Shown piece by piece: positions 17,148-27,361 of a stretch of 64,000 bases of DNA; position 1 is the first letter of the stretch, and each line of letters begins with the position of its first letter. The stretch is from Mesorhizobium loti (GTDB taxonomy: Bacteria; Pseudomonadota; Alphaproteobacteria; Rhizobiales; Rhizobiaceae): contig CP050293.1 of assembly GCA_014189435.1 (NCBI GenBank), forward strand, positions 625,001 through 689,000, given 5' to 3'. The notes beneath the pieces are model-generated. The model ran no database searches. It worked only from the letters and a program-made list of their open reading frames with translations, and was not told the DNA's origin. A program made the translations under genes and the position numbers.

Positions 17148-18032
17148 ATGCCGCACGGCAAAGAAGTCTTTCACGCCGGCAATGCCAATCTCGGTCAGTT
17201 GCACGAGAGCCGCTGGCAGTGGCTGGAGCAAGTGGCCGGGCCGGCAGTGGCGCTGCCGACCGAATATCCGGACGGCTATCGCGTGCCGCAGCACCGCCAC
17301 AGCCGCAGCCAGCTGCTGCATGCGCTGGTCGGCGTGGTGCTGGTGACGACGCGCTACGGGCGCTGGATGGTGCCGCCCGACCACGCGATGTGGATACCAG
17401 CCGGCACCGAGCATTCCGTCGAAATGCTGGGCGATGTCTCGATGCGTTCGGTCTATGTCATGCCGCAGGCGATCCCCGGGCTGCCCGAAGGCTTGCGCGT
17501 CGTCGGCGTCACCGATCTGATGCACAGCCTGATCGTCGAATCGGAAAAGCTGCCGCAAGGCGGCGAACTGGAAGGGCGCGGCGGGTTGATCATGAACCTG
17601 CTGCTGCATGAAATCCCGACCCTGCCGGAACGGCCGCTCGGGCTGCCATTCCCGTCCGATCCCAGGCTGTCGGCGCTCTGCCGGCGCTTCGTCGCTGCAC
17701 CGTCGCCGCACGCGACGATCGACGAGTGGGCCGATGCCGCCGGCATGAGCCGCCGCTCCTTCACGCGCGCCTTCCAGCGTCAGACCGGCCTGTCGCTGTC
17801 GACATGGCGCCAGCAGGCCTGCCTGTTCGCGGCCCTGCCCAGGCTCGCAGACGGCGAACCGATCACCAGGGTGGCGCTCGATCTCGGCTATGACAGCGTG
17901 CCGGCCTTCATCACCATGTTCAAGCGCATGCTGGGCGCCTCGCCGCGTGGCTACATGCGCGGCGCACGCGAAAGCGTGGAAGTCGCCCGTCGCCTTATCG
18001 GTCCGGTTCGGTTGGAAAGCCCTGCGCCGTAA
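17148..18032 (+). CDS. AraC-family transcriptional regulator
   Basis: 294 residues from ATG 17148 (a GTG at 17109 is also in frame). The N-terminal cupin part (RVPQHRHSRSQLLHALVGVV) is followed by a C-terminal double helix-turn-helix (WADAAGMSRRSFTRAFQRQTGLSLSTWRQQ and ALDLGYDSVPAFITMFKRMLGASPRGYMRG). It lies 154 bp from the divergent transporter gene, which it probably controls. The ligand is unknown. It converges closely (14 bp) with prs. Confidence 0.88.
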   Translation: MPHGKEVFHAGNANLGQLHESRWQWLEQVAGPAVALPTEYPDGYRVPQHRHSRSQLLHALVGVVLVTTRYGRWMVPPDHAMWIPAGTEHSVEMLGDVSMRSVYVMPQAIPGLPEGLRVVGVTDLMHSLIVESEKLPQGGELEGRGGLIMNLLLHEIPTLPERPLGLPFPSDPRLSALCRRFVAAPSPHATIDEWADAAGMSRRSFTRAFQRQTGLSLSTWRQQACLFAALPRLADGEPITRVALDLGYDSVPAFITMFKRMLGASPRGYMRGARESVEVARRLIGPVRLESPAP

Positions 18033-18046
18033 CGCTTGGTGCCGAT

Positions 18047-18982
<936 letters not shown>

Positions 18983-19137
18983 GCACGGTTCCTGGTGGAG
19001 GATGGAAAGACCTGACGGACTCGCCTGCGCCCTTTAACCGGGCTTTTAGCGGCCCGCGCCGGTATTGCAAGCGCCGAGATCGGGAATCCGCCGGCTAACC
19101 TCAAGAAAGCTCCGCGTCATCGCCGGCCTGCAACATC

Positions 19138-19764
19138 TCAACCCGCCTTGCCGCCAAGCCAGGCAGCGAATTGGTCGATGGTCTGGTCGGCAATCGCCTG
19201 CATGGTGGCCGGCGAGACCCCCTTCCAACTGTCGCCGCCCGCGCTGGCGCCGGAATTGACCGACGGCGCCTTCTGTTGGCCGTTGATGCGGTGCAGGCGG
19301 TTGCCTGAGGGGTCATAAACGTCCCAGACATAGATGACGGTGGTGTCCGCGCCTTCAGTCATCGTCGAGAAATAGCCCTTCAGCACATGGGTCGCGGTCT
19401 GGTCGGCGCTGCCGGCGAGCGTGATGCCGCGCTGCCTGGCGCGCGTCTGCAGTTCCGCCGTCAGCGGCGTCGCGGCTTCCACCGAAGCACCGACGATCGG
19501 CGCGATCTGCAGGCGGGTCTTCGACAGGATCGCGGCGCTTTGGGCTGATGTGACCGGGGTGGTGGCGGTTGCAGGCGCGCCCGCAATGGTGCCGGCCGGC
19601 GCCGGAACCGTGGCCGCCGTGTTGCCTGGCGTGGCGGGCAGCGTCTGGCCCGACGTTGCCGGCGGGGTGATGGCCGACGGTTCGAGCACGTCCTTTGCGT
19701 TGGTGCAGGCGGCAAGAGCCAATGCCACAAGCAATGACACGGTCGTCACATGCGATCGTCTCAT
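19138..19764 (-). CDS. Putative lipoprotein, unknown function
   Basis: 208 residues from ATG 19764, with GAAGG before it. The N terminus is a lipoprotein signal (MRRSHVTTVSLLVALALAACTNA) with the lipidated Cys near residue 20. A Pro/Thr/Ala-rich linker follows, then a compact domain of about 130 residues (PIVGASVEAATPLTAELQTRARQRGITL and ATHVLKGYFSTMTEGADTTVIYVWDVYD) that I recognise only as a conserved rhizobial lipoprotein. Last gene on the strand after the lgt-midA-pgeF-M24 group; the gap to the M24 gene is 43 bp, so it could be in the same transcript. Confidence 0.78.
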   Translation of the reverse strand: MRRSHVTTVSLLVALALAACTNAKDVLEPSAITPPATSGQTLPATPGNTAATVPAPAGTIAGAPATATTPVTSAQSAAILSKTRLQIAPIVGASVEAATPLTAELQTRARQRGITLAGSADQTATHVLKGYFSTMTEGADTTVIYVWDVYDPSGNRLHRINGQQKAPSVNSGASAGGDSWKGVSPATMQAIADQTIDQFAAWLGGKAG

Positions 19765-19807
19765 TTGCCTTCTAACTCCTTGGCGAAGAACGCCTCCCAT
19801 TATGGAT

Positions 19808-20959
19808 TCACTGTACGATCAAGTCGAGATCATGGCGGGACAGCGGCTTCGGCTGGGATTCGGTGGTCAGGTAGGTGCGGCCAAGCGTCATTGCCGTCTC
19901 GGTGTCGGAATCCATGATGATCATATGGGCGAACAGCGTCATGTTGGGCGCGATCGGTTCGGGGTTGCCCTGGTAGAACATCGGCATGTCCATCCAGGAC
20001 GGCGTGAAGCGGGCGCCGACCGAGTAGCCGCAGGCGTTCAGCCGGTGCTTGGTCAGGCCGTGCGCCTCCATGGTGCGGGCATGCGCATCGAACACGTCGC
20101 CGAAGCTGTTGCCCGGCATCATCGCCTTTTCGACGGCCAGAAGTGCTGCGCGGGCGGCGTCGAACAGCTCCTGATGGCGCTTCGAGACCTTGCCGGTCAG
20201 CACCGTGCGCATCATTGGCGCATGGTAGTGGTTGAAGACGCCGGCCCATTCGAGCGTCAGCTGGTCGTTCTTGGTGAGCTTGCGGCGGCCGGCCTTGTAG
20301 CGGCACAGCAGCGCGTCGACGCCGGAGCCGATGATGAACTCGTTGGCCGGATAGTCGCCGCCGCCGGCGAAGATCGCGCCCTGCATGGCGGCCAGGATCA
20401 GGGCCTCGTCGCCGCCCTGCTTGATCAGCGGCAGGGCCGCGTCGAGCGCATCATCGGAGAGGTTGGCGGCCTTCTCGGCCTTGGCGATCTCGGCCGGGCT
20501 CTTGAACAGGCGCAGCCGGCCGACAATGCCGGACGCATCGGCGATCTGGCCGAAGGTCTGCAACTGTTCGTCGAGCCGGCGACCATTGAAGGCGGTCAGG
20601 CCGTGGGTGTCGTATTCGACGCCGATGCGGGCGCCGAGCAGGTCGAGCTCGTTGAGCAGATTGCGCAGGTCGACCGCCGGATTGGCGCCGTTGCGGTCGG
20701 TCCACAGAACGATGTTGTCGATGATCGAGGTCTGGCGCGCCTGGCGCAGATCGGCCGAGCGGGTCAAAAGCACCATCGAACCGTCGGCCTTCACCACCAG
20801 GCACTGGAAGAAGCAGAAGCCGAACGTGTCGTAGCCGGTCAGCCAGTACATGCTTTCCTGCGCGAACAGCAGGATGGCGTCGAGCTTCTTCTCGGCCATT
20901 TCGATCATCAGCCGGTCGCGCCGCGCGTCAAATTCCGATCGTTCAAAATGCAACGCCAT
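19808..20959 (-). CDS. M24-family (creatinase/aminopeptidase P fold) protein lacking metal ligands
   Basis: 383 residues. The N-terminal domain (MYWLTGYDTFGFCFFQCLVV) and the C-terminal pita-bread domain are both full length. The metal-binding positions of true dipeptidases are changed: the strand that should read D-x-G...D-x-x-R reads LEWAGVFNHYHAPMMRT, so both Asp are gone, and the His region is CGYSVGARFTPSW. This places it with metal-free creatinase/ectoine-hydrolase-like relatives instead of Xaa-Pro peptidases, although it is usually called a peptidase. Its start is in a TAATG overlap with pgeF, so it is translationally coupled. The substrate is unknown. Confidence 0.85.
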   Translation of the reverse strand: MALHFERSEFDARRDRLMIEMAEKKLDAILLFAQESMYWLTGYDTFGFCFFQCLVVKADGSMVLLTRSADLRQARQTSIIDNIVLWTDRNGANPAVDLRNLLNELDLLGARIGVEYDTHGLTAFNGRRLDEQLQTFGQIADASGIVGRLRLFKSPAEIAKAEKAANLSDDALDAALPLIKQGGDEALILAAMQGAIFAGGGDYPANEFIIGSGVDALLCRYKAGRRKLTKNDQLTLEWAGVFNHYHAPMMRTVLTGKVSKRHQELFDAARAALLAVEKAMMPGNSFGDVFDAHARTMEAHGLTKHRLNACGYSVGARFTPSWMDMPMFYQGNPEPIAPNMTLFAHMIIMDSDTETAMTLGRTYLTTESQPKPLSRHDLDLIVQ

Positions 20960-21753
20960 TATTCCCTCTCCAAAACGATTGCCGAAACCTGCCGGCCGTA
21001 ATCGGGTTCCTTGCGGTGCGTGGTGCGCCGGTAGGAGTAAAACAGATCTTCCTCGGCATAGGTGCAGCGGCCGAGGCCCTGCGCCGTCACACCGGCCTTG
21101 GCCAGCCGGTCGACCGTGTAGCGGTTGAGGTCGAACATCGCATGGCCGGGGGTTGCCGAGGGTGCGAAATAGAGGATGTTTTCGGCGTCGGCCTCGACGA
21201 AGCGGGCGACGAATTCCGGCCCGACCTCATAGTTATCAGGGCCGATCGAGGGGCCGAGCACGGCGACGATGTTGTCGCGCCGGGCGCCAAGGCTTTCCAT
21301 GGCCAGGATGGTGTTTTCAAGCACACCGGTGAAAGCGCCTTTCCAGCCGGCATGTGCGGCGCCGATGATGCGCGCCTCGGCATCCGCGAACAGCACCGGA
21401 CCGCAATCGGCGGTCGATGCGCCGATGGCGATGCCTGGCCGGTCGGTGACGATGGCGTCTGCCTTGGGCCGTTCGCCGGCAAAGGGTTCGCTGGCGATGA
21501 CGACGTCGGGCGAATGGACCTGCCAGGCGGTCAACAGACGGCTCGCGGGCACGCCCATCCAAGCGGCGACACGGGCACGGTTCTGCGCCACCAGCGACTG
21601 GTCGTCGTCCGATCCGGTGCCGATGTTGAGGCCCTGATAGATGCCGCTGGAGACACCGCCGATGCGGGTGAAATAGCCGTGGCGGATGCCTTGTGCCTGC
21701 GCCTTGTCCAGCAGCGGCGACCGAACGGGATCCGGTTTGGTCTGATTCAACAT
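20959..21753 (-). CDS. pgeF: Peptidoglycan editing factor PgeF (laccase-domain, YfiH family)
   Basis: 264 residues from ATG 21753. Cytosolic amidase-like enzyme that removes wrong amino acids from peptidoglycan precursors; older name is polyphenol oxidase. The metal-binding residues are seen in GIAIGASTADCGPVLFAD and IIGAAHAGWKGAFTGVL (Cys and His ligands), and YFTRIGGVSSGIYQGLN is the N-terminal signature. The stop overlaps the start of the M24 gene by TAATG. The frame continues upstream to 22122 but that part is antisense-like and not conserved in look. Confidence 0.92.
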   Translation of the reverse strand: MLNQTKPDPVRSPLLDKAQAQGIRHGYFTRIGGVSSGIYQGLNIGTGSDDDQSLVAQNRARVAAWMGVPASRLLTAWQVHSPDVVIASEPFAGERPKADAIVTDRPGIAIGASTADCGPVLFADAEARIIGAAHAGWKGAFTGVLENTILAMESLGARRDNIVAVLGPSIGPDNYEVGPEFVARFVEADAENILYFAPSATPGHAMFDLNRYTVDRLAKAGVTAQGLGRCTYAEEDLFYSYRRTTHRKEPDYGRQVSAIVLERE

Positions 21754-21859
21754 GCGGGCGTTGTTGTCCGTGTGGGCGGTTTCGTCAAGAAAAAGTCCGG
21801 GGCAGGCGGTTTGGCCGCTCTTCGCCGGACGGGAGATTGGGAGGGGCGGCGGTAAAAAG

Positions 21860-22948
21860 TCAATCCGCCTCGGCAAAGGGCCGAACCGCCACGCCGTGCG
21901 GCAGCACCGCAAGCACCTTGAACAGATCGCCCATGGCTTGCGGCCCGGCAAGGCGCTCGACGGCCTCGGTGATCTTGTCGCGTGCCGCCTGGTCGGCATC
22001 GGTGCCGAGCCGGCCGGCGCGTTCGAGAATGCCCATGCCGAGTAGGAAGTCGCCCTGCGTCGACAGATGGGCGTCGAGGCCATGCGCACGCACGATCGCG
22101 GCAAGGGTGGCGAAATCGACATGAGAGGTGAGGTCGGCTTCGCCCGGATTGGCTAGCACATCTTCGTGATTGTGGCTGCGCAAGGCCTGCAGCGTGTCGC
22201 CGACACCCGGCTGGAGATGGCCATAGTCGAGGAACAGGCCGGCGCCGCCATGCCTGGATATGCGCTCGGCTATGGCCGCCATCAGTGCTGTACGGGCCGG
22301 TGCGACCTCGACGATCGCGCTTTGCGGGGCGTCCGCTGCATCGGCGGGCAACAGTGTCGGGTCGACCGAGCCGGCGCCGGCGAAGAAGCAAAGGTCATTG
22401 GCGTCGTCGAGGCCGACCATGCGCTCGCGCCAGCCGGCGCCGGCGCGGACGAACTGGCGGACGGGAACGGCGTCGAACAACTCGTTGCCGACGATGAACA
22501 GCGGCTGCCGCGGCAAGGTCTCGATGGTTTCGTGCCAGCCGATCGCAAAAGGCGTGACGCCAAGCGTCTGTTGCTGGACCTCTGTGAGGCGCGGGCTGGT
22601 CTCGATCATGGCGAAGGCTGCGCCGTTGGCCAGATCGGGATCAAGCCGCGACAGCGTGCGCAGCATGTCCTTCATCAGCGTGCCGCGGCCAGGCCCGATC
22701 TCGGCGATGGTGACCGGCAGCGGCCGGCCGGTCGCTGCCCAGGCCTGATACATCCACACAGCGACCAGTTCGCCGAACATCTGGCTGATCTCGGGTGCGG
22801 TGATGAAGTCGCCGGCCACACCAAAGGGCTCGCGCGTCGTGTAGTAGCCGTCCGCGGGGTCGAACAGGCACAGCGCGATGTATTCGTTGACGGGAAGCGG
22901 CCCCAGTGCCTCGATCAGGTCGACGATGCGGGTCTTCAGCCGTGTCAT
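21860..22948 (-). CDS. SAM-dependent methyltransferase of the MidA/NDUFAF7 family
   Basis: 362 residues. Key stretches are [42 protein letters not shown] (SAM motif I) and [18 protein letters not shown]. The eukaryotic relative dimethylates an Arg in complex I subunit NDUFS2, so a protein-arginine methyltransferase for complex I is a reasonable guess. The start overlaps the lgt stop by ATGA, and pgeF follows after 106 bp; this order is common in rhizobia. Confidence 0.9.
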   Translation of the reverse strand: MTRLKTRIVDLIEALGPLPVNEYIALCLFDPADGYYTTREPFGVAGDFITAPEISQMFGELVAVWMYQAWAATGRPLPVTIAEIGPGRGTLMKDMLRTLSRLDPDLANGAAFAMIETSPRLTEVQQQTLGVTPFAIGWHETIETLPRQPLFIVGNELFDAVPVRQFVRAGAGWRERMVGLDDANDLCFFAGAGSVDPTLLPADAADAPQSAIVEVAPARTALMAAIAERISRHGGAGLFLDYGHLQPGVGDTLQALRSHNHEDVLANPGEADLTSHVDFATLAAIVRAHGLDAHLSTQGDFLLGMGILERAGRLGTDADQAARDKITEAVERLAGPQAMGDLFKVLAVLPHGVAVRPFAEAD

Positions 22949-23799
22949 GCCGGCTGCGGCTGTGCCACCGGCTTGGCGGTCACCATCGCCCAGATGCCGG
23001 CCAGCACCATCGGGGTGGAAAGGATCATGCCCATGGTCAGCCAGTTGGTGCCGAGGAGATAGCCGAGCTGCTGGTCGGGCTCGCGGAAGAACTCGACGAA
23101 GATGCGCGACAGGCCATAGCCGCAGATGAAGGCGCCACCGACGAAGCGCGGTGTCTTCAGCTTGAGGCGCGAATGGGTGAGGATGCGCAGCACGAGGAAC
23201 AGCACCACGCCTTCGAGCAGCGCCTCGTAGAGCTGGCTCGGATGGCGTGCAAACGGTCCGCCATTGGGGAATTCGAACGCCCAGGGCACGTCGGTTGGCC
23301 GGCCCCAGAGCTCGGAATTGATGAAATTGGCGACGCGCACCAGGCCAAGACCGACCGGCACGCCGGCGGCCACGACGTCAAACAGCGACCAGGTGCGGAT
23401 GCCGCGTTTAATGGAAAACAGCGTCATGGCGAGGATGACGCCGAGCAGGCCGCCATGGAACGACATGCCGCCTTGCCAGACCGCGAAAATGTCGAGCGGG
23501 TGCGCGATGTAGCGCGGCAGGTCGTAGAACAGCACATAGCCGGTGCGGCCGCCGAGCACGACGCCGATGGCCGCCCAGACGATGAAGTCGTCGAGATCCT
23601 CCGGCTTCATCGGCAGGACGCCGTTCGGCCACAGCTTCGCGTTTGAGGCGAGCCGCTTGGCATACCACCAGGCGAACAGGATGCCGACGATGTAGCCGAC
23701 GCCGTACCAGTGCACCGCCAGCGGCCCGATCTGGATGAGGATCGGGTTGATGTTGGGGAAGGGCAGGGAGGCCAGCGGCAGCAGGAAATATTCGTTCAA
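22945..23799 (-). CDS. lgt: Prolipoprotein diacylglyceryl transferase
   Basis: Transfers diacylglycerol to the lipobox Cys of prolipoproteins at the inner membrane. I place the start at a TTG (23799), giving 284 residues that begin [19 protein letters not shown], because that is where the family begins; the frame stays open further upstream to 23907 in non-conserved sequence. About seven membrane helices. The signature is seen in [16 protein letters not shown] and [11 protein letters not shown], and the His in [10 protein letters not shown] is conserved. First gene of the lgt-midA-pgeF-M24 series. The TTG start would need a check. Confidence 0.93.
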   Translation of the reverse strand: MNEYFLLPLASLPFPNINPILIQIGPLAVHWYGVGYIVGILFAWWYAKRLASNAKLWPNGVLPMKPEDLDDFIVWAAIGVVLGGRTGYVLFYDLPRYIAHPLDIFAVWQGGMSFHGGLLGVILAMTLFSIKRGIRTWSLFDVVAAGVPVGLGLVRVANFINSELWGRPTDVPWAFEFPNGGPFARHPSQLYEALLEGVVLFLVLRILTHSRLKLKTPRFVGGAFICGYGLSRIFVEFFREPDQQLGYLLGTNWLTMGMILSTPMVLAGIWAMVTAKPVAQPQPA

Positions 23800-23965
23800 C
23801 GGGGAACTCTCGGTTGCGATCGCATTTGGGCGCGGACCATGCGGCAGGGTTTTGGCAGGGTCAAGGCAAGGTGGGCGCTCTCGACTTGATGCCGCAGCAG
23901 GCTTCAACGTTCTTGCATTCCGCGCACAGCACCACTACGTCATCTTGAGCAAGCGAGGATTTGCC

Positions 23966-24268
23966 ATGTCGACCGGACCGAACCGCATTCTCGATGAATT
24001 CGCCAAGCTGATGACCGACGCCGCCGGCGCCGCCCAGGGCGTGCGCCGTGAGGTGGAGACCGCCTTCAAGGGCCAGGCCGAGCGCATTCTCAACACCATG
24101 GACGTGGTGCAGCGCGAAGAGTTCGAAGCCGCGCGCGAGATGGCCGCCAAGGCTCGGGAAGAAAACACCCGCCTTGCCGCCCGCATCGAGGCGCTCGAGG
24201 CGAAGCTTGCCGAACTGGCCGGTGACGCCGCACCGGCGGCGGCGGCCAAGCCGCGTACAAAAAAATAA
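23966..24268 (+). CDS. ubiK: Ubiquinone-biosynthesis accessory factor UbiK (BMFP domain)
   Basis: 100 residues from ATG 23966 with GCGAGGA before it. Sequence pattern is a helical membrane-associated part (ILDEFAKLMTDAAGAAQGVRREVETAF) followed by a coiled coil (FEAAREMAAKAREENTRLAARIEALEAKLAEL) and a Lys-rich tail, the classic BMFP/DUF526 layout. In other bacteria UbiK helps the aerobic Ubi complex. It diverges from lgt with a 166-bp gap. Confidence 0.85.
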   Translation: MSTGPNRILDEFAKLMTDAAGAAQGVRREVETAFKGQAERILNTMDVVQREEFEAAREMAAKAREENTRLAARIEALEAKLAELAGDAAPAAAAKPRTKK

Positions 24269-24613
24269 TCGTTAAACTTTTCCACATAGCCCGATCCTGA
24301 AAAGCGCTTTGCCGTGAATCGCTTAACGGCATTGCATGAATCTTTGTGACAGCGGCTTTCCACATGCGAATGACGCAGTGCGAAAAATTGGGCTGTTCAC
24401 GCGACTCCCGATCAATAGACTGAATTTGTTGCATGATTCGGAGCAGGGTCATGCGGCCGGGCGGTGGGGTCCGGTCTGGGGTCTTTGCGTCGAGACGTAG
24501 TCTTTTGCGCGAAGAAAGTCCTGACCGTCCGAGTTCTAGACAAGATTGTTCGTTGTGTGTGCCCTCCCGCGGAGCGTGTGGCGGCGCTCGTACAGAACGA
24601 CAGGAAGCATTCC
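24269..24613 (+). other. Intergenic region upstream of ybjN
   Basis: No convincing gene is present in these 345 bases. The reading frame of ybjN is open back to 24464, but the residues look random and the start at 24614 has a ribosome site. I saw no clear terminator after ubiK; a promoter for ybjN must be here. Confidence 0.5.
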
Positions 24614-25114
24614 ATGGAACTTCTCGAACTCGAATTCTCCCGCGAAATCCATCCGGTGGATGTTATCGAGCAGGTGGCCCACAACAATGACTGGTCCTTT
24701 GAGCGGGCCGGCGACGACGAGATTTCGATCTCGGTCGCCGGAAGCTGGACCGACTATCACGTCTCCTTCTCGTGGATGGAGGATTTCGAGGCGCTGCACC
24801 TGGCCTGTGCCTTCGACATCAAGGTGCCGGAGACCCGCGCACTGGAAGTGATGCGGCTCTTGTCGCTGATCAACGAACAGATGCTGTTTGGCCATTTCGA
24901 CCTCTGGGAGCAGGAAGGCGCGATCATGTTCCGCCAGTCGCTGCTGCTGGCAGGCGGGGTCGAGCCGTCGAGCCAGCAGGTCGAAGTGTTGCTGTCGTCG
25001 GCGCTGGAAGCCTGCGAATGCTATTTCCAGGCGTTCCAGTTTGTCGTCTGGTCTGGAACCTCGGCCAAGGACGCACTGGCCGGTGTGCTGTTCGAGACCT
25101 ACGGCAACGCCTGA
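24614..25114 (+). CDS. YbjN domain-containing protein
   Basis: 166 residues from ATG 24614, preceded by CAGGAAG. It looks like the type III secretion chaperone-like YbjN fold: [49 protein letters not shown] and the [20 protein letters not shown] helix. In other bacteria YbjN affects stress, motility and surface traits, mechanism unknown. Acidic and soluble. csaA follows 26 bp downstream, so one transcript is likely. Confidence 0.85.
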   Translation: MELLELEFSREIHPVDVIEQVAHNNDWSFERAGDDEISISVAGSWTDYHVSFSWMEDFEALHLACAFDIKVPETRALEVMRLLSLINEQMLFGHFDLWEQEGAIMFRQSLLLAGGVEPSSQQVEVLLSSALEACECYFQAFQFVVWSGTSAKDALAGVLFETYGNA

Positions 25115-25140
25115 GTCCCCGTAAGGCAGACAAGACCAAG

Positions 25141-25500
25141 ATGAGTTCGAGCGGCGAGCGCAAGCCCGAGATCAGTTTTGCCGATTTCGATCGTGTCGAC
25201 ATCCGCGCCGGCACGATCGTCGAGGCGGAACCATTTCCGGAGGCACGCAAGCCGGCGTTCAAGCTGAAGATCGATTTCGGCGGCGGCATCGGCATCAAGA
25301 AATCGTCGGCGCAGATCACCAAATACTATACGCCAGAGACGCTGATCGGCCGGCAGGTGTTCGCTGTGGTCAACTTCCCGCCACGCCAGATCGGGCCGTT
25401 CATGTCGGAAGTGCTGACGCTGGGTTTTCCCGATGAGGAGGGCGCTGTGGTGCTCGGCGCGATTGAGCGCAAGGTGCCGGATGGCGGCAGGTTGTTTTAG
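25141..25500 (+). CDS. csaA: tRNA-binding domain chaperone CsaA
   Basis: 119 residues from ATG 25141. A stand-alone OB-fold tRNA-binding domain ([35 protein letters not shown] and [25 protein letters not shown]), typical length. Relatives act as an export-related chaperone or bind tRNA. It starts 26 bp after ybjN on the same strand. Immediately after its stop a short hairpin (GATCCC AACT GGGGATC, 25502-25518) has no T-run. Confidence 0.9.
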   Translation: MSSSGERKPEISFADFDRVDIRAGTIVEAEPFPEARKPAFKLKIDFGGGIGIKKSSAQITKYYTPETLIGRQVFAVVNFPPRQIGPFMSEVLTLGFPDEEGAVVLGAIERKVPDGGRLF

Positions 25501-25624
25501 GATCCCAACTGGGGATCAGAACCCACGCCTTCAGGCGAACCGGGACAGATTGATTATCCTTTTCGGCTGATGCTTCAGTATGGATTCGATGCGGATGACG
25601 TGACAGGAGTGGCGCGCGTGAACA

Positions 25625-27199
25625 TCATCGGCTTTTCCCGTCCGCGTCGACCAATTTCCTTATCCTGTATAATTTGAACTGCTTGCCTTCGGCGATTAAT
25701 TCAAGGTTGCCGTGTCGTGGCGGGCCACTCTCCGGCCCGATTACCAGCAGATAGTCAAAGTCACGGGTCCAATGCGCTGCATACGCCGCCTCGACCGGTG
25801 GGGATGCACCAGCGGCGTAGGCCTCCAGCTCAGACATCGGGATAGGCTCGCCTTGCGGTACGGTCAGGTTTGCTACTTCCGGCCGGGGCCTCACCGGCTG
25901 TTTTCCCGGATAGGTGAACAGTGTTGGCATCAGTGCATCGCGTGTGACTACGGCCAACGCGGCAGCATTGTACATTGGATAAAGGAGCAGATTCGTTGGT
26001 GGGTCGTCTGGAGGGCCGTTCTGGCCGGTAAGGATTCGCGAGCCCATTGGAATGGCGTCGAACGCGGTCATAAGCGTACGATATTCGCTGCGGCACGACA
26101 ATTGCGCCCAGATCGTGATGCCACTGTTTGCAAGCCCGACGCCAAACGCCAGCGCGACGAAAAGTGTTCCGCGCGGGCCTTGCGGACACTTGATCGTGAC
26201 GAAAGCTGGCAGGATCAGAATAAGTGCCAGAAGAACGCGCCCGTCGACAAAGGCCGTGTCTGCAACGCGAAACGGCATGACAATGAACAGGCACAGGAGC
26301 CCAATACCTATCCACCAGCCGACGCGAGAGACCGCCACCATCCTGTGCTTCACCGCAAGGTAAGTGGGAATGGTCAGCACCACTGTCACGGCTGAGGAAG
26401 TGTATCTGCTGAAGCCGTTGACTTGAACCAGTGCTACCAATTTTGCCGACAGGGCCCATTCGGTTCCTTCGCCACCCACGTTGCCGCCGCAGGCGAGCGC
26501 CAGGGCGCCAACTGCGACGACGGGAGCAGCCATTCCGGCAACCAGCAAGATCGTGCGTTTCCAGTTCTCAATATGGTCGGGCCAGCGCGAGAGTTCGTAC
26601 AGTCCCACCACGATGCCATACAGGCCGAGGGCAAATAAGTGAGAGATATACAGAACCACGACGAAGACGGCGTGGATGGCAAGGCGCAGCGGCAAAGGTC
26701 TTTCCGCGAGCCAAATCCAGACCGCGACGGCCCAAAGAGCGATCCCTAGCGCAAATTCGAAATTCACGAATCCGAAAGCGAAGGGCATGGCGTAGAGGAA
26801 GAGCGAAGCAACAAAGCCGCTGAGGATCACACGCCCCTGCGCGGCCGCTCCGACGGCCATTGCTCCGCTAACGACCAGCATTTGCGCGATCAGATAGAAG
26901 AGCCTTGATGCCAACTCGATCCCGATCAAGCGTCCAGCGAACGGGACAATGAGGTCCATGGCTAGATTAGGGTAGGGTGCCCACGCGGCTTCATAGTAGG
27001 GATGGGCCTCGGGCGTGCCGGCGCGCATCAGGATCGACATTCTTGCGAGATGATTTGGATAGTCTGCCATAGCCGGTATGTCGACGAGCAGTACTGGCAA
27101 GAAAGCCACCACCAGTAGAAATATCAGCAAGATACCTTTGAGCCTGGTGAAATGACTCATGGGATTGTCGATTTTGTTGGGGAATGTTGCTCCGAACAT
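25625..27199 (-). CDS. Multi-pass membrane protein, GT-C glycosyltransferase-like
   Basis: 524 residues with 10 or more membrane helices, then a soluble C-terminal tail of about 110 residues (after SCRSEYRTLMTAFDAIP). The ATG at 27199 is the furthest; a start at MSHFTRLKG (27160) is also possible. The first outside loop has the acidic DIPAMADYPNHLARM, a place where GT-C enzymes keep their catalytic Asp. I do not recognise a specific family. The gene stands alone, 122 bp from the convergent csaA and 162 bp from the glycosyltransferase gene upstream. Confidence 0.7.
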   Translation of the reverse strand: MFGATFPNKIDNPMSHFTRLKGILLIFLLVVAFLPVLLVDIPAMADYPNHLARMSILMRAGTPEAHPYYEAAWAPYPNLAMDLIVPFAGRLIGIELASRLFYLIAQMLVVSGAMAVGAAAQGRVILSGFVASLFLYAMPFAFGFVNFEFALGIALWAVAVWIWLAERPLPLRLAIHAVFVVVLYISHLFALGLYGIVVGLYELSRWPDHIENWKRTILLVAGMAAPVVAVGALALACGGNVGGEGTEWALSAKLVALVQVNGFSRYTSSAVTVVLTIPTYLAVKHRMVAVSRVGWWIGIGLLCLFIVMPFRVADTAFVDGRVLLALILILPAFVTIKCPQGPRGTLFVALAFGVGLANSGITIWAQLSCRSEYRTLMTAFDAIPMGSRILTGQNGPPDDPPTNLLLYPMYNAAALAVVTRDALMPTLFTYPGKQPVRPRPEVANLTVPQGEPIPMSELEAYAAGASPPVEAAYAAHWTRDFDYLLVIGPESGPPRHGNLELIAEGKQFKLYRIRKLVDADGKSR

Positions 27200-27361
27200 G
27201 CTGCAATGTGGGGCAGAAATGGTAAATTTTTAGTCGCCGACAAAGACTATTGGTTCTCCATGTCTTTGGGAAAGCGAGATGGCGGCGCGCCTTATATTAG
27301 GCGTCGATGATTATACAGTCTTGGACTGCATTATCATTTGAATCATCTAATCTGGCGCTCT

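Noticed and set aside
25502..25518. Hairpin after csaA as a terminator
   Set aside because: The stem is only six or seven pairs and no T-run follows; left as an observation in the csaA entry.
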